NCBI GenBank assembly: GCA_030248215.1
Contig: JASANG010003499.1
Span: 124,001-188,000 of the forward strand
Source of the DNA: Enoplolaimus lenunculus
Taxonomy: Eukaryota > Nematoda > Enoplea > Enoplida > Thoracostomopsidae
Reading direction: 5' to 3'
DNA length: 64,000 bases
This document shows, one piece after another, positions 10,199 to 21,000 of this stretch (within the stretch, counting starts at the first letter, position 1; each line of letters begins with the position of its first letter). The translations under genes were made by a program, and so were the position numbers. Under the pieces are notes generated by a model. The model was given only the letters and a program-made list of their open reading frames with translations, had not been told where the DNA came from and did not search any database.

Positions 10199-13100
10199 GT
10201 AAATATCTTAAAAGTCCCAATTTAGGTTTAACCAATTGTGCAAATCAACCTGTAGCTAATACACGGCTTGAAATTTTCAGACATCAATGCGGGGTTAACA
10301 CTCAAGGATGACAGGCTTTCGAACAAAAAAGTTTATCAAGATCGGTTCAGCGCGTCCGGAGATTCTTTTCGGACAGACGGACATTCATGTTTCCAACCCC
10401 GAGCACAAAATAGAAAACGTTTCGCGAAACTTAACTGTGTTCAGGCTTCGCTCAATGCATGTAGTCCCACTACGTATTAAAGTTACAAACAATCAAATTC
10501 AGTACAAAAGGGTTTTTGGGTGTGAGAAATCTGAATAAATTATTTATAAACCTCCAAAACCGATCAATGAATAGTTAGCTAATAAGTAATGTGCATATTA
10601 GATTAAATGAAAAGTAGGTGGGTCAAACTATCCGTTTGTGCTTTATAAGTTTGGAATACTTAACTATGTAGGCTGATCAAAAAAGTAAGCATGTCTGAGT
10701 TTCGCTCAATAAAATTTAGTTCTACTACGACTGGTTTTAAAATTGTCGAGTATATACGTTCGTAGTTAGCAGCAGGGATGGGTTGTCTTAGGATTTCGCT
10801 GGTTTCTGTCTCGGTCTCGCTTTTCTTGTGTCTTGATGGTTTGCAAATCGATACCAAAAAGGTGAAAAAGCAATAAATTTGTATTAGCTGAGCTAATTTG
10901 AGTTGATGAAAGGATACAGACATGTTTTATTCGGATTTTGGACTATATTTATATGCGTGAACCACTATAAATTGGTACATGTTTATTGTTTACTTCATTC
11001 AACACTATGACTGTTTTATGATATGGATGGCTTAGGTTTACGCTTGATCTTGGGCATGAGGTGTGGAAGTAAACAAATAAAATTGCACAGCACAAGCTAA
11101 CTGAATGAGCTTTATTTTTCATTAATATTGCCGCTGATGGTCTCATATAATCGCTCAAGTTCAGAGAGCTGGGATATGCATGTAGTTTGTGAAATTTTCA
11201 ATCGTTGCGTTTGTGCCACTGTTCCTAAACGATAAATAAAATAAAAAAGAAAGTTTAGCGGCGATTTATTTTATTAGTTCAACTGTATGAATTAAACGTC
11301 GATTCTGGAGCAGATAAAAAATGTTAAAAACTTATTAGAAAAATCGTTTTATTTTCGGTGAAGAAACCGAGACCAAAAGGCTCGGTCTCGGGTGGTTGGG
11401 TCTCGATTTCAGTGTCGGTCTCGTTTTTTTGGCCAAGATTGCAATTTACTGGAACCGGGGCCGCAACTTGAAAAAGTTATCGGAACGGGAAGGTAAAAAA
11501 TACTGCCGAAATTATTATTTTATGCCGTATTATTGGTGAAATAACCTTAGTTGAAGATAGGTATTCACTGAATCAGCTGTGTTTTAGATTTTTCTTATCC
11601 ACTGTAGCGAAATCTACCTTCGATGGTTTATTTTCGTTGATTGTGAATGTCAAGGTTTATCTACTATACTTAAGTTTATTTCATTTTTATCGTCGCTACC
11701 AAAATTTAATACTACCGGAATTTTTAACTCCGGTCAAATTTTAACGGAACCGGAAGGTGAAAAAATACCGGAACCAGATTTCTAGTGGAACCCTAATACG
11801 TATATATTTCTTTCAAGCGAAACGCGATTTCCCGGTTACGATCGTGAAGAAAAAAAATTGGATGCATCAGTTCACCGCAGTCATATTTTTGGACTTCACG
11901 TGGCGGAATACATGCGGACGCTGAAAGATGAAGATGAAGATGCCTTCAAGCGACACTTTAGTCGATTTATTACTGCTGGTTAGTGTTTTGAAAATATGTT
12001 AAGTGCGAAATCATAGCCATTTAGCAGGGATGTGCGGTCTCCGTCTCGGTAAGTCTCGGGATGTGGCTGGTCTCGGTCTCAGTTTTTTGAGTCTCGGTAG
12101 ATTTCAAACCGAAACCAAAGGAGAAAGACAAGTTTTTGCTCAACGTTCACCATAAACGAACGTCAATTGTATTTGTGATTTTTGTCATTTTTGACTATAA
12201 ATTTTTTGCCGTTTTTAGTAATATTGTTGTATTTTAATTATTGTGTGTCAAAACGCAGATAGTGGTGTTTATAGATGTATTTTCAGTTGTAAAACATTAA
12301 CGAATCGTGCCAAAAAATTTAGAAGTTCCAATTAACGCTAAAATATCATTTTGATAAACACTAAAGAAGCGTTTACTATTAATAGAGCTTAAGTAAATAT
12401 ACTGGCGATTGACGATCATTTTCGTTGGAAAAAAGCTGGAAGCGTAGTTTTGACACTGAAAGCGCTCTGTATCTTATCGTCGTCTTTGGCGTGGTGTCGT
12501 GTTATATTACTGTATCTGTGTTTGTCAGTGTATTTTTACTAAAAATAAAATTATTATAAAAACATTCAAACTTTTGTTAGAAAAAAATTTTATTTTTATG
12601 CTCGGTAACCGTCGAAAATTGACCGAGACCAAACAGTCTCGGTTGTCGGGTTTCGGGTCTCGGTTTTTGATCGAGACCGCACGTCCGTGTCGTTTACGAC
12701 AAATTTTAACAAATACACCTTTCAACTATTCATTGTGCAATTTAAATCCGACTAGCGCAGTATATTAATAACATGACTAGAAAAAGTGCATCAGTTACAA
12801 ATGAAAGTAGAAACCTTAACTTTAGCTGTGATTTTCACTTCTTTTTCGGATAACGTTGTAGTAAACGGGCTTTAGGATACTGCTTTTGATTTTCTGTCGA
12901 TGAAGATGGATTTTGTTTAGGCGTCACAGCTGACGGAATGGAAGCAATGTATAAAAATGCACATGCGGCAATCCGTGCAAATCCAGACCCAGTGAAGCCA
13001 GAGCCGAAGTAAGTGATAATGTTTATATAAAAGTGTAGTTAGGCATGTACGTAGTAGCTAAAAGAATAGCCGAAGTGTATGTTTATTATATGGAAAAGTC

Positions 13101-13347
13101 TAATTCAGCATGGAAACTGAACTATGATTCGGAAACTTGGGTTTCAGTATTTACGTGTTTCACTTTTTTGATAAGATTGGGATTGCTAAGTGGGCAAGTC
13201 ATCTTGCTGTCACACCTACGTTTAACTTACAGGACTATTGAAAAGAAACGATTTACTAAAAAGAAAACAAATTCGAAACAAAAGGCAAATAGAGTGAAAC
13301 AAAGAAAAGCATACCTGCGTTCGAAGATGGAAACTGAAGAATCGTAG
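9457..13347 (+). CDS. RPL5: 60S ribosomal protein uL18 (RPL5)
   Basis: RPL5 binds 5S rRNA with RPL11 and carries it into the large ribosomal subunit. Exons: 9457-9983, 11818-11978, 12921-13008, 13233-13347. They sum to 891 bases and 296 residues, close to the human 297, and every junction keeps frame with GT..AG borders. The start [20 protein letters not shown] is the family N-terminus (human [20 protein letters not shown]). Family blocks follow: [53 protein letters not shown], [10 protein letters not shown] and RFPGYD. Exon 3 carries [12 protein letters not shown], and exon 4 the basic tail with KKRFTKKK. Introns 1 and 2 (1.8 and 0.9 kb) hold transposon copies. No nearby AATAAA was seen. Confidence 0.97.
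10120..10196. repeat. (TA)n microsatellite in RPL5 intron 1
   Basis: About 75 bp of almost pure TA dinucleotide repeat, starting 137 bp after the intron 1 donor. It is open in several frames only because TAT ATA repeats encode Tyr-Ile. It is likely length-polymorphic and prone to assembly error. Confidence 0.95.
10773..11794. mobile_element. Composite: family D element abutting a family A element, RPL5 intron 1
   Basis: A family D copy begins CAGGGATGGG at 10773 and shows GTCTCGGTCTCG repeats near both ends. Its right end is missing where a family A copy (about 11440-11794) begins in mid-end, GCAATTTACTGGAACCGG. The A copy contains ACCTTCGATGGTTTATTTTC and ends near GGAACCCTA. The A copy stops about 23 bp before the exon 2 acceptor (AG at 11816-11817). 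Confidence 0.65.
12025..12689. mobile_element. hAT-like non-autonomous element, family D, RPL5 intron 2
   Basis: Starts CAGGGATGTGCGGTCTCCG and ends GAGACCGCACGTCCGTG, with inward GGTCTCGG repeats at both ends. The flanks CCATTTAG and TCGTTTAC match at 5 of 8 positions, consistent with a decayed 8-bp duplication. The central 450 bp is AT-rich and non-coding. Confidence 0.65.
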
Positions 13348-13609
13348 ATGTTATGCTACGGATTTTGGTGTGCGATTGGACTTTAAAATCTTAAATTGGG
13401 AAACGTATAACGCGGCCAAAGATCCGTTGGTGACATTAAGCTCAAGCCTATATCTAGCCTAAACTGATGTGTAACCAAAAACAATCTAAAGCTTAACCCT
13501 CAACGGCCCGGCAAAATTTTCACCTTAATCAGCCCAACGGTCTACATATGTAGACAACACAACTAGCGTTAGTTTTGCTTTCTGGGCTCTCCTTCTTTCC
13601 TTACAGTCA

Positions 13610-14345
13610 CTTTTCGCCCCCCCCCCCCCCCCCCGGCGCCTTTCAGCTCTTTTTGTTCTTTCTTCCCCCTTTCCTTTCCAATCTCTTTTTTACTCTCCTT
13701 TTTTTTCTTCATTTTCTTTTTTTTTTGCCCCTCTATTCTTTTTTTTTCTTTTTTTTTCTTTTCTTTTTTTTTTTTTTCTCTTTTTCTCCTTTTTTTTTTT
13801 ATTCCCCCCTTTCCCCCCCCCCCTTCCCCCCTTTAAATCGCCCCCCCCCCTTCTTTTTTTTTATATTTTTTTTTTTTTATATAAAATTTTTTTTTTTTTT
13901 TTTTTTTTCTCTCTCCCTCGCGATATTTTTTATTTTCCCCCACGCGTTTTTCCTCCCCCCTCCCCCCACACAATTTTCCCTCTTCCCTCCTCCCCCCTCC
14001 CCACTACTTGCTTCTCTTTTTTTTTTTCTTCATCATTATCTTCCTCTTTACAGCCTCTTCTCTACTCTTTCTCCTCTCTCCTCTTTTTTTCTCTTTTCTA
14101 TTTTTCCTTGTTTTCTTCTTTCTTCTTTCCTTTTTCTAATTCTTCTTACCCCTCCTACACTTTTTACATCTTTTCCCCCTCTCTTTCTCCCCACCCTACC
14201 ACACCTACAATACTTACTACTTTCTTTCTTACTATATTAATATTACTCTTCTACATTACCTCTTTTTTTTTATTTTTTTTATACTTATTTCTCTACTTTC
14301 TACCCTTTTTCTTTTCTTTTACTATTATTTATACTAAATATATAA
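13610..14345 (+). repeat. Long polypyrimidine (C/T) low-complexity tract
   Basis: Roughly 730 bases almost wholly of C and T, with homopolymer runs of both. It begins about 260 bases after the RPL5 stop. Purines become more frequent after about 14200, where it grades into AT-rich DNA. It yields a long Phe/Pro/Leu/Ser open frame that is not a gene. A related tract lies at 58085-58480. Such tracts can form triplex DNA, and they are error-prone in assemblies. Confidence 0.9.
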
Positions 14346-14689
14346 TATAAATAAATTTATACTATACATTTTACCTCTCACATCCACCATTTTCTCTTAT
14401 TTTCTTTCTTTAAGCATACTCTATCGCGCTCGCACGGTAAATCGGTCCACTTGTGATCTATACATGTGCCGATCTTTCACGGTTGTTACGTTGTTACGTT
14501 TGTTTTGTTCTTGAATTCAAATAAACTTATTGAAGTTATTTTACTATGTGCGGGTCGGCATTTAGGTTCCGATGAGATTAGTATTCAGTAACTCCAAATT
14601 ATTTCGTAGATTTTTAATATAATTACATGCTTGTAACTTTAGCGAGTTGCATTGTTTTATTAACTTGATTTCGAAATCATTTTTAGCAT

Positions 14690-15052
14690 AGTACTGGAAT
14701 TCCGACAAAAATTTGCTTGGACCAGAAGGTGAATAAATGCCGGAACCGGCGTTCCGGATGCACCCTGTTTAGAATAAGTTAATTTTAGCCAAGTTCTGCA
14801 ATATGTTTTTTAAGTAGTTTGGTTTTATGCGAAATTTTAAAATTCTTTCCTAAAAATTATGGCAAAAGTAAACCGAACGCGCTAAACATAAATTTTACCA
14901 AATTGTGCAGAATTTTACTACCGAAATTGTCGGAACGTACGGCAAAAACTACAGGAGCAGGAGGTTCCATAAACCAAATTTTAATATCGGAATTTTTAAT
15001 TCCGTTGGTGAAAAAATGCCGGAACCGAAAATGCGGTTGCACCCTGCCTAAC
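14690..15052. mobile_element. Family A ends flanking a related repeat (family H)
   Basis: A family A-like end (CGGAACCGGCGTTCCGGATG then CACCCTG) closes at about 14767, and another closes at about 15050 (CGGTTGCACCCTG). Between them is a block with GAATTTTACTACCGAAATTG and GGAGCAGGAGGT that is shared with 41380-41597 and about 22140-22350. Boundaries are approximate and no target duplication is clear. Confidence 0.5.
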
Positions 15053-15090
15053 AGTGAGTTGTTCATATACCGGCCAATGCTACCCTAAAG

Positions 15091-15165
15091 GCCGTCCCAT
15101 TTTCCCGCGACAGAAATGTACCAGGAGTACCCGTCCCATTTTCCCGGGACAGCAGTGTTCCAGGT
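15091..15165. repeat. Tandem pair of a 37-bp unit
   Basis: CCGTCCCATTTTCCCG, then GACAG and CCAGG, occurs twice in succession with a period of about 37 bp, just before the TGTCCCAAC minisatellite. A related piece occurs near 46727 (CGTCCCATTTTTCTACGGAC), so the unit is dispersed. Confidence 0.6.
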
Positions 15166-15350
15166 CCCATCTGTTCCGACTGTCCCATATGTCTCAACTG
15201 TCCCCATTGTCCCAACTTTCCCAATTGTCACATCTGTCCAAGTGTCCCAAACGTCCCCATTGTCCAAATTGTCCCAACTGCCCCATCTGTCCCAATCCCA
15301 ATTGTCCCAACTGTACCATCTGTCCCAATTGTCCCATCTGTCTCAAACAC
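15165..15350 (+). repeat. TGTCCCAAC minisatellite
   Basis: About twenty imperfect copies of a 9-bp unit, consensus CTGTCCCAA. Because the period is three codons, all three forward frames stay open here, one reading as Cys-Pro-Asn repeats. That openness is a by-product of the repeat and not evidence for a cysteine-rich protein. Related arrays lie at 8430-8520 (inverted) and 16390-16470. Confidence 0.85.
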
Positions 15351-16389
15351 AGAATTTCAGTATCCACCTCTACACTGGGGTCGCCCACCCCGGAGTTTGG
15401 GAGGCCCACTCCTGTCTGCTCCGGAACTGCTCCCCTAGACTCTTCCATTTCGAGCTCACACTTTTCAAATTCTGGCTGAAGGAATAGCGGATTATAAGAA
15501 GCTTAGATCGGCGCAGTTAGCCACTGTGGGTCAATGGTATTCGCATCTCGGGCCGTGTAAGTAGTAACCTGTCGATCGCATACCCTTTATACAAGAGTTT
15601 TAGCATCGCTGGTAAGTAAAAGTGTTATGAAATCAAAGCATATCATACCTAAAACAGTTTACTTATTGCTACGTATAGCTAGCTTTGGTCCTTGGATTAG
15701 GCATGATTAGGCTTCCGGGCACATCGCCTGGTTAACTCTCGGCCGGCGTTTCGTAACCAAACATCGTATATTCCCGACAATTTGCAACTCAAGACTGGTA
15801 TTCCCAGCGGCCCGACCGCAATAAAAGTGGGTATGGACATAGTAGCTGCGGAATTGCTCTATTCTATATTTCGACCTTTTTTCAGATATGTTGTTTGCTG
15901 TTAGCAATTTTAATATGTACATTACTACCTGAACCCGACCTTGTATTTTAGAAACCCGTTTTCGATAAGCCGAAATTCTTGATTCAATTTGCGCAAACTT
16001 TCTTTCAATAATTTCTCCGTTGCCGGCAGACATTCGCATAAGGCCGTACAAAAAGTTTATATTGCAAAAGCGATAAAAAATTTCCACAATCATTTCAAAA
16101 GTAATTAGTTCTTAAAATTCACACGACCTTCACGCTGAGAGCTTATTTTGAATTTGCATGCGTCGACTGAGGAGTAGTTGCGGGGAACAACGGCGTTCCG
16201 ACATTTACACAATATTTTTTATCAAAACCAAACGAGATTGAATCATGTTATTTTGCAATGGGTAAGTAAATGTTATTTACATATTTGTAACGAAGGGTCT
16301 TATCAACGATTTGAACACTGTTGTCCGCATTTACAGGTTAATTTACAACTAAATATATATTTTACTTGAAATTCATGGTCTCCCTCGCA

Positions 16390-16470
16390 TTACTGTCCCA
16401 TCTGTCCCAAGGGTCCATCTGTCCCAACTGTCGCATCTGTCCCATCTGTCCAAACTGTCCATTTGCCCCA
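16390..16470 (+). repeat. TGTCCCAAC minisatellite, short array
   Basis: Eight or nine imperfect 9-mers of the same CTGTCCCAT/CTGTCCCAA type as the array 1.1 kb upstream. Confidence 0.75.
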
Positions 16471-17839
16471 ACACACGCAAATCTGATAGTTTTACACTTC
16501 TATTTTACGAAATCTCGGCAATTTTTCCTCACTACCGAGTTGAGCCTGGAGGTCGAATTTCTACCAGGGTAGCATATTTGTAAAGCAAAGTAAAAACAGT
16601 CTAAACATCAAGCTTGTTTTATTGCACTCCTAGAGAAAAATGTTCCACCCCAGATATATACATGGGCCAATTTTTTAAACCATGCGCCTATAAGATATGC
16701 GGCGTTTATTAACATGCAAAAACAACCAAATAACACGGTAAATTATCTTATTTAGCGCTTTCCCGTGACAACGTTTGGACTGTAAAAACTATAAAGTTTG
16801 ACACTTCGCGCAACTTTATATTTAAAATGAACATAAATTACAAACTGTATACATAATATTCGGCAATGCAATGAACTCTACACGGACATTTTGTTATTTA
16901 GAGATACAATGTCTGCAAACAGTTTCTCAATAACAGTATAACTAGCAAACTAGCCTTTTTGACACAGTATAGGGGGACAATGGACGTGCGGAGTGCACGT
17001 ATGGCAACGTGTGAGTGACATTCTATTTCAAGACGGATGTCTAGCATCCCTATAAGCTTACACATTTCAGCTCTCTGGACGTGAACGGCATTCGTGCATT
17101 TTTTCCATAAAATTTCCTGTTCAGCGTTGAAACAATATTCCAATTCCATGTTTTATATGCAATTTACTACGGATATAGCAGCAACGAAGGGCGGCTTAAA
17201 AATAAATGCAGCCCCGTAAACCGAATAACAGCGGGTGCACCCTGGAGAAGCCAAATAAATACAGTCCCCCTCTTATTTGGGTCACTACAGTATATGTTCT
17301 TACAATCTTAGGGAAACACTTTGATAGCTACGAATAAAAAGAAATGCTTAAGCAAGAAAAAAGTTTCAAACATAAAAACGCAAAGCTTGAATTATTTCAG
17401 AGATTTGGCTTTAAAACTATGTAAAATGCTCATCACATGTTTTAAGAAACTACTTTAGACTGTTATGCTATCTGGTTCATATCTGGTTCCGGTGGTGTAA
17501 AAAATTCACTATTTGCATACTTGAGCTTGATTCCGTATGGTAGTTAGTAGAAATACTTAGCTAGTTTGAACTAAATAGCAACGTATATTTAGTAGATCGA
17601 ATAGTTTTGCATATAAGCGAACATTGTGACACGTTGTCCGGCCATCGATGTTGGGTGGTTATGTCGTTTTGTTTCTCGGTGTATTTATATATGAGCTTCT
17701 GGGCTATTTACGGGGTTTAAACACAATGTGCATTGCATGTATTGTATATGTATGCACCAGGGCGAGCACCTCTCACATGCTTATACCGTGTATTAAACCG
17801 GAAACGGATATCCGGTCGTAATCTAATGTCCGGTATACT

Positions 17840-17985
17840 TAGGTTCTCCGTCAAGCAATACCAGACAAGATAATACTCTCTTACTATTGAGATATTTTTA
17901 GAGATATTTTTAAGTCGCGTACATTCAAGTTCTTCATCCAGCAACACCCGACAAGATAATGCTCTTACTACTGAGATATTTATAA
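17840..17985. repeat. Tandem duplication, period 86 bp
   Basis: Two copies share GACAAGATAAT, then CTC, TTACTA and TGAGATATTT, preceded by TTCTCCGTCAAGCAA versus TTCTTCATCCAGCAA. Start-to-start distance is about 86 bp and divergence is moderate. It lies about 80 bp upstream of the USO1 start codon, so it may overlap the promoter or 5' UTR. Confidence 0.75.
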
Positions 17986-18050
17986 AATACATTTCAGCAT
18001 TTTATTAAAGTACTTGTGAAAAATTATATCAGCCATCAACCGAATTTAGG

Positions 18051-18062
18051 TGCCTGTTACAG
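18051..18062 (+). promoter_or_regulatory. 3' splice acceptor one base before the USO1 start codon
   Basis: GCCTGTTACAG is followed by a single T and then the ATG. No upstream coding sequence is needed. An acceptor this close to the initiator is typical of spliced-leader trans-splicing in nematodes, though a cis-spliced 5' UTR exon would look the same. Confidence 0.5.
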
Positions 18063-18063
18063 T

Positions 18064-21000
18064 ATGAACTATTTAAGATCTGTATTAGGATCGGACCAGG
18101 CATTGACTGGCGATAACTACGCGAACACAGTAAGTTAATTTGTAGGCCGAGGCACTGTTGCTGGTATGGTCGTTTTGTACTCAACTTGGCCTAGCTCAGA
18201 TGCAGCTGTATGACACGTTTTTTACCTTATTTGCAGGGATGGGCGGTCTTCGTTTCGCTTTTTTTGAGTCATGAAAAAGCGATAAACATTTATACTTTTT
18301 CTGCGCAACGTTCACACTAATAGAGTTAATAGCTATTAGCAGGGCTAGTTTGAGTTGCAGAAAGGGCACAGCAATTTTTTGCTTGTGTTTTGCACTAAAT
18401 ATATATGTGAATCACTTAAAATTGGGTATGTGTTTACTTCCCTCCATGACTGTTTTAATATAAGGCTCAAGTTCCACTAAAGTGACAAGCTGCGTCGGTT
18501 CTATTTATTCCATCTCCTGGTAATATTTTAAACTTTTTAAACAATGTTTTTATGGTAACTTTAGGTCGATAGACTTATCGATCGTTACGAATCTACATCG
18601 ATCTTGGAAGACCGCCGAGATACTATTCGTGCGTTAAAATCGCTATCAAAGGTAATTTTATGGAGACGACTAGACGGGTGTTTCACATCTAAATTTTGAT
18701 ATCTATATTCCAACAGAAACCAACTAAGTTTAACTTAACAGGAACCGTAATTTAAAATAATTTTCACCTCCGAACTGCTGTTAGACTTTTTAAAAAAAGA
18801 AGCCAGAAATTGCCTTAGCGAATTTTCTCTTGTTTCATCATCAAGCTTTGCTAAAACGCACGAGATTTTTGATCTAACAGTTTATAAACAAACTTAAGCT
18901 AATTACAAAAACACTCTTTTTGAAATACGCAACAATTTTTCAAAGGCAAAGTTTCCAATATTTATATTATAATGACTAATGTTCTACAAAGCCATAAAAA
19001 TTCTTGTTAATGCATCTTGGAATGCTAATACATAAACAGGAATTGTATTTTTGCAGGAATTCCGTGGAACTCTGTTAAGTAATAAAATACCGGATATATG
19101 TTGGAATTAGTATATACCTCTCCTGAATTTGAAGACAAACAAAATGTCACATTTAGTAAATATTTGCTGATCGCAGAACGAAGGATTGCGTGCTTACGGT
19201 TACCTTCAATACTAAATACTCGTCTAAGCTACTCCTTACGGGGCAATTTGAGCAATAAACATCTTTGGAGTTTGATATTTTTGTTGGTTGTTTATTTGAA
19301 CAGAAATGTCGTGTCGATGTTGGATCTCGTGCGATGCCTGTATTACTCGATGTTATAAAAGATGATAAGTACGTTGAGGTTATGCATGTATAACTGTACT
19401 TAGGCTTTTATAATTGTTTAATAGATTCTATTTTCCGCCTTTTATCAAGTAGTAGCAAAAGTAATGCCATTTCACTTGTTTATTTTTGCCACCGGATTTT
19501 GCTTCAGATGTGGAAAAATGTTTTATATATTTTAGCTCAAATGTTGATATTTTGGAATATGCTTTGGACACGCTGTCGAATGTCATATTGGGAGATAACG
19601 ATGACGGTATGTTATGTAGCGTCAGTTTTATTATATATATATATATATATTTATCAGAGTGGTTGACACTTTCTAAAGATTGAGGCTAACATCGGTAGCG
19701 ACTTCATATGTATATCATGATCTAACTGCTTAATTACTCTGTAGTTGAGCGACGCTCGGAGTTTCGCGAAGCGTTTTATGTTTTGTACTCTGGGGTCGAA
19801 AGGTGGATCTTTGTCCGTCCGTCCGTCCGTCCGTCGATCTGTCCGTCTCTCCGTCCGTCTGTCCGTCCGAAAAGAATCTCAGGAACGGCTTAACGTATTT
19901 TGATAAACTTTCTTTGTTTGAAAGCCAATTATCCTGGGGTGTTAACCACGCATTGGGGTTTTAAAGTTTTAAGCCGTTTATTAGCTACAGGCTAATTTTC
20001 ATGATGAATTAACCCTAAATTAGGACTTTCTACATTATTTCACTAATTATTACAGTTAGAAGCAATCTAATTTCAGCATTAAAGGGTTTTTGGGTACGAG
20101 GAATCTGCATAGACTGTTTACAAATTTCCGAAACCGATAATTGAATAGTTAGCTAATAGCTATTAGCTTAATTGACAAGACAAAATTAGGACTTTTTAAA
20201 TTGTTTTGTTTACAAACGTCTAAAACCGATAATTTACTAGTTAGCTAATAGATAATTTGCATATTAAAACGGACTGACGGAAATCCACCTTTCGACCCCA
20301 GAGTACAAAACATAAAACGCTTCGCGAAACTTCGAGTGAATTTGCATATTAGCATAGTTTATAAGCCTAAATTACGACTTTTTACAATATTTCAGTAATT
20401 ATTAAGATTTAAAGCAATATAATTTGAACACTAAAGGGTTTTTAGGTGCGAGGAATTTGAATAAATTTTTACAAACCCCCAAAACCGATAATTGAATAGT
20501 TAGCTAATAGCTAATTTGTATATTTGCTTACTTGATAAGCCTAAATAATGGCTTTATGTGCACCGATGAATAATCAACTATTTCCATGGCAAAACATCTA
20601 AAGTGCTATTCCGCAATGATGCACGCGCGAGTGGGTAGTACAAAATGGCGTGCTATCACCAGCCATGTTCAACCTAAACTTGTCAGACCTACCGACACCC
20701 TCGCTTGGAGTGCAAGTAATGAGCTATGCAGACGATGTCAGTATTTATATGCGCCAGCGAACCTGACCCTGAAAGTCTGCTAGAAGTAATCAACGCATAC
20801 ATCACACAAGTTTCGTAGTTTTTAGCCGCACAACGTTACTTGTCTCCACCAGCAAATCGTCGGTCAGCCTATTCACGCCTCAAACTGCCCCAGGCCAACT
20901 GCCATCCTCAAGTCATTCTCGTTGGCAATTTGCCCTGAGCATCCGTTGCCACAATCTGACTTCCGCCCGCGGCCCCCGAGAGCAAAGATGTAACCAGATC

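Larger units (their letters stand above)
13348..18063. other. Intergenic region between RPL5 and USO1
   Basis: No gene is recognisable. The region contains a long polypyrimidine tract (13610-14345), repeat fragments (14690-15052), TGTCCCAAC minisatellites (15165-15350, 16390-16470), an 86-bp-period tandem duplication (17840-17985), and a block near 17250 (CCCCCTCTTATT then GGGTCACTACA) that recurs near 50690. About 15500-15590 has weak tRNA-like character. The rest shows nothing specific. Confidence 0.7.

Noticed and set aside
10111-10311. Tyr-Ile repeat protein
   Set aside because: Simple translation of a (TA)n microsatellite.
13575-14240. 221-codon open frame rich in Phe, Pro and Leu
   Set aside because: It lies wholly within a C/T homopolymer tract. 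The openness follows from composition and there is no domain.
15054-15487. Cys-Pro-Asn-rich open frames resembling a metallothionein- or keratin-like protein
   Set aside because: A 9-bp minisatellite keeps all three frames open at once, and there is no start context or splice structure.
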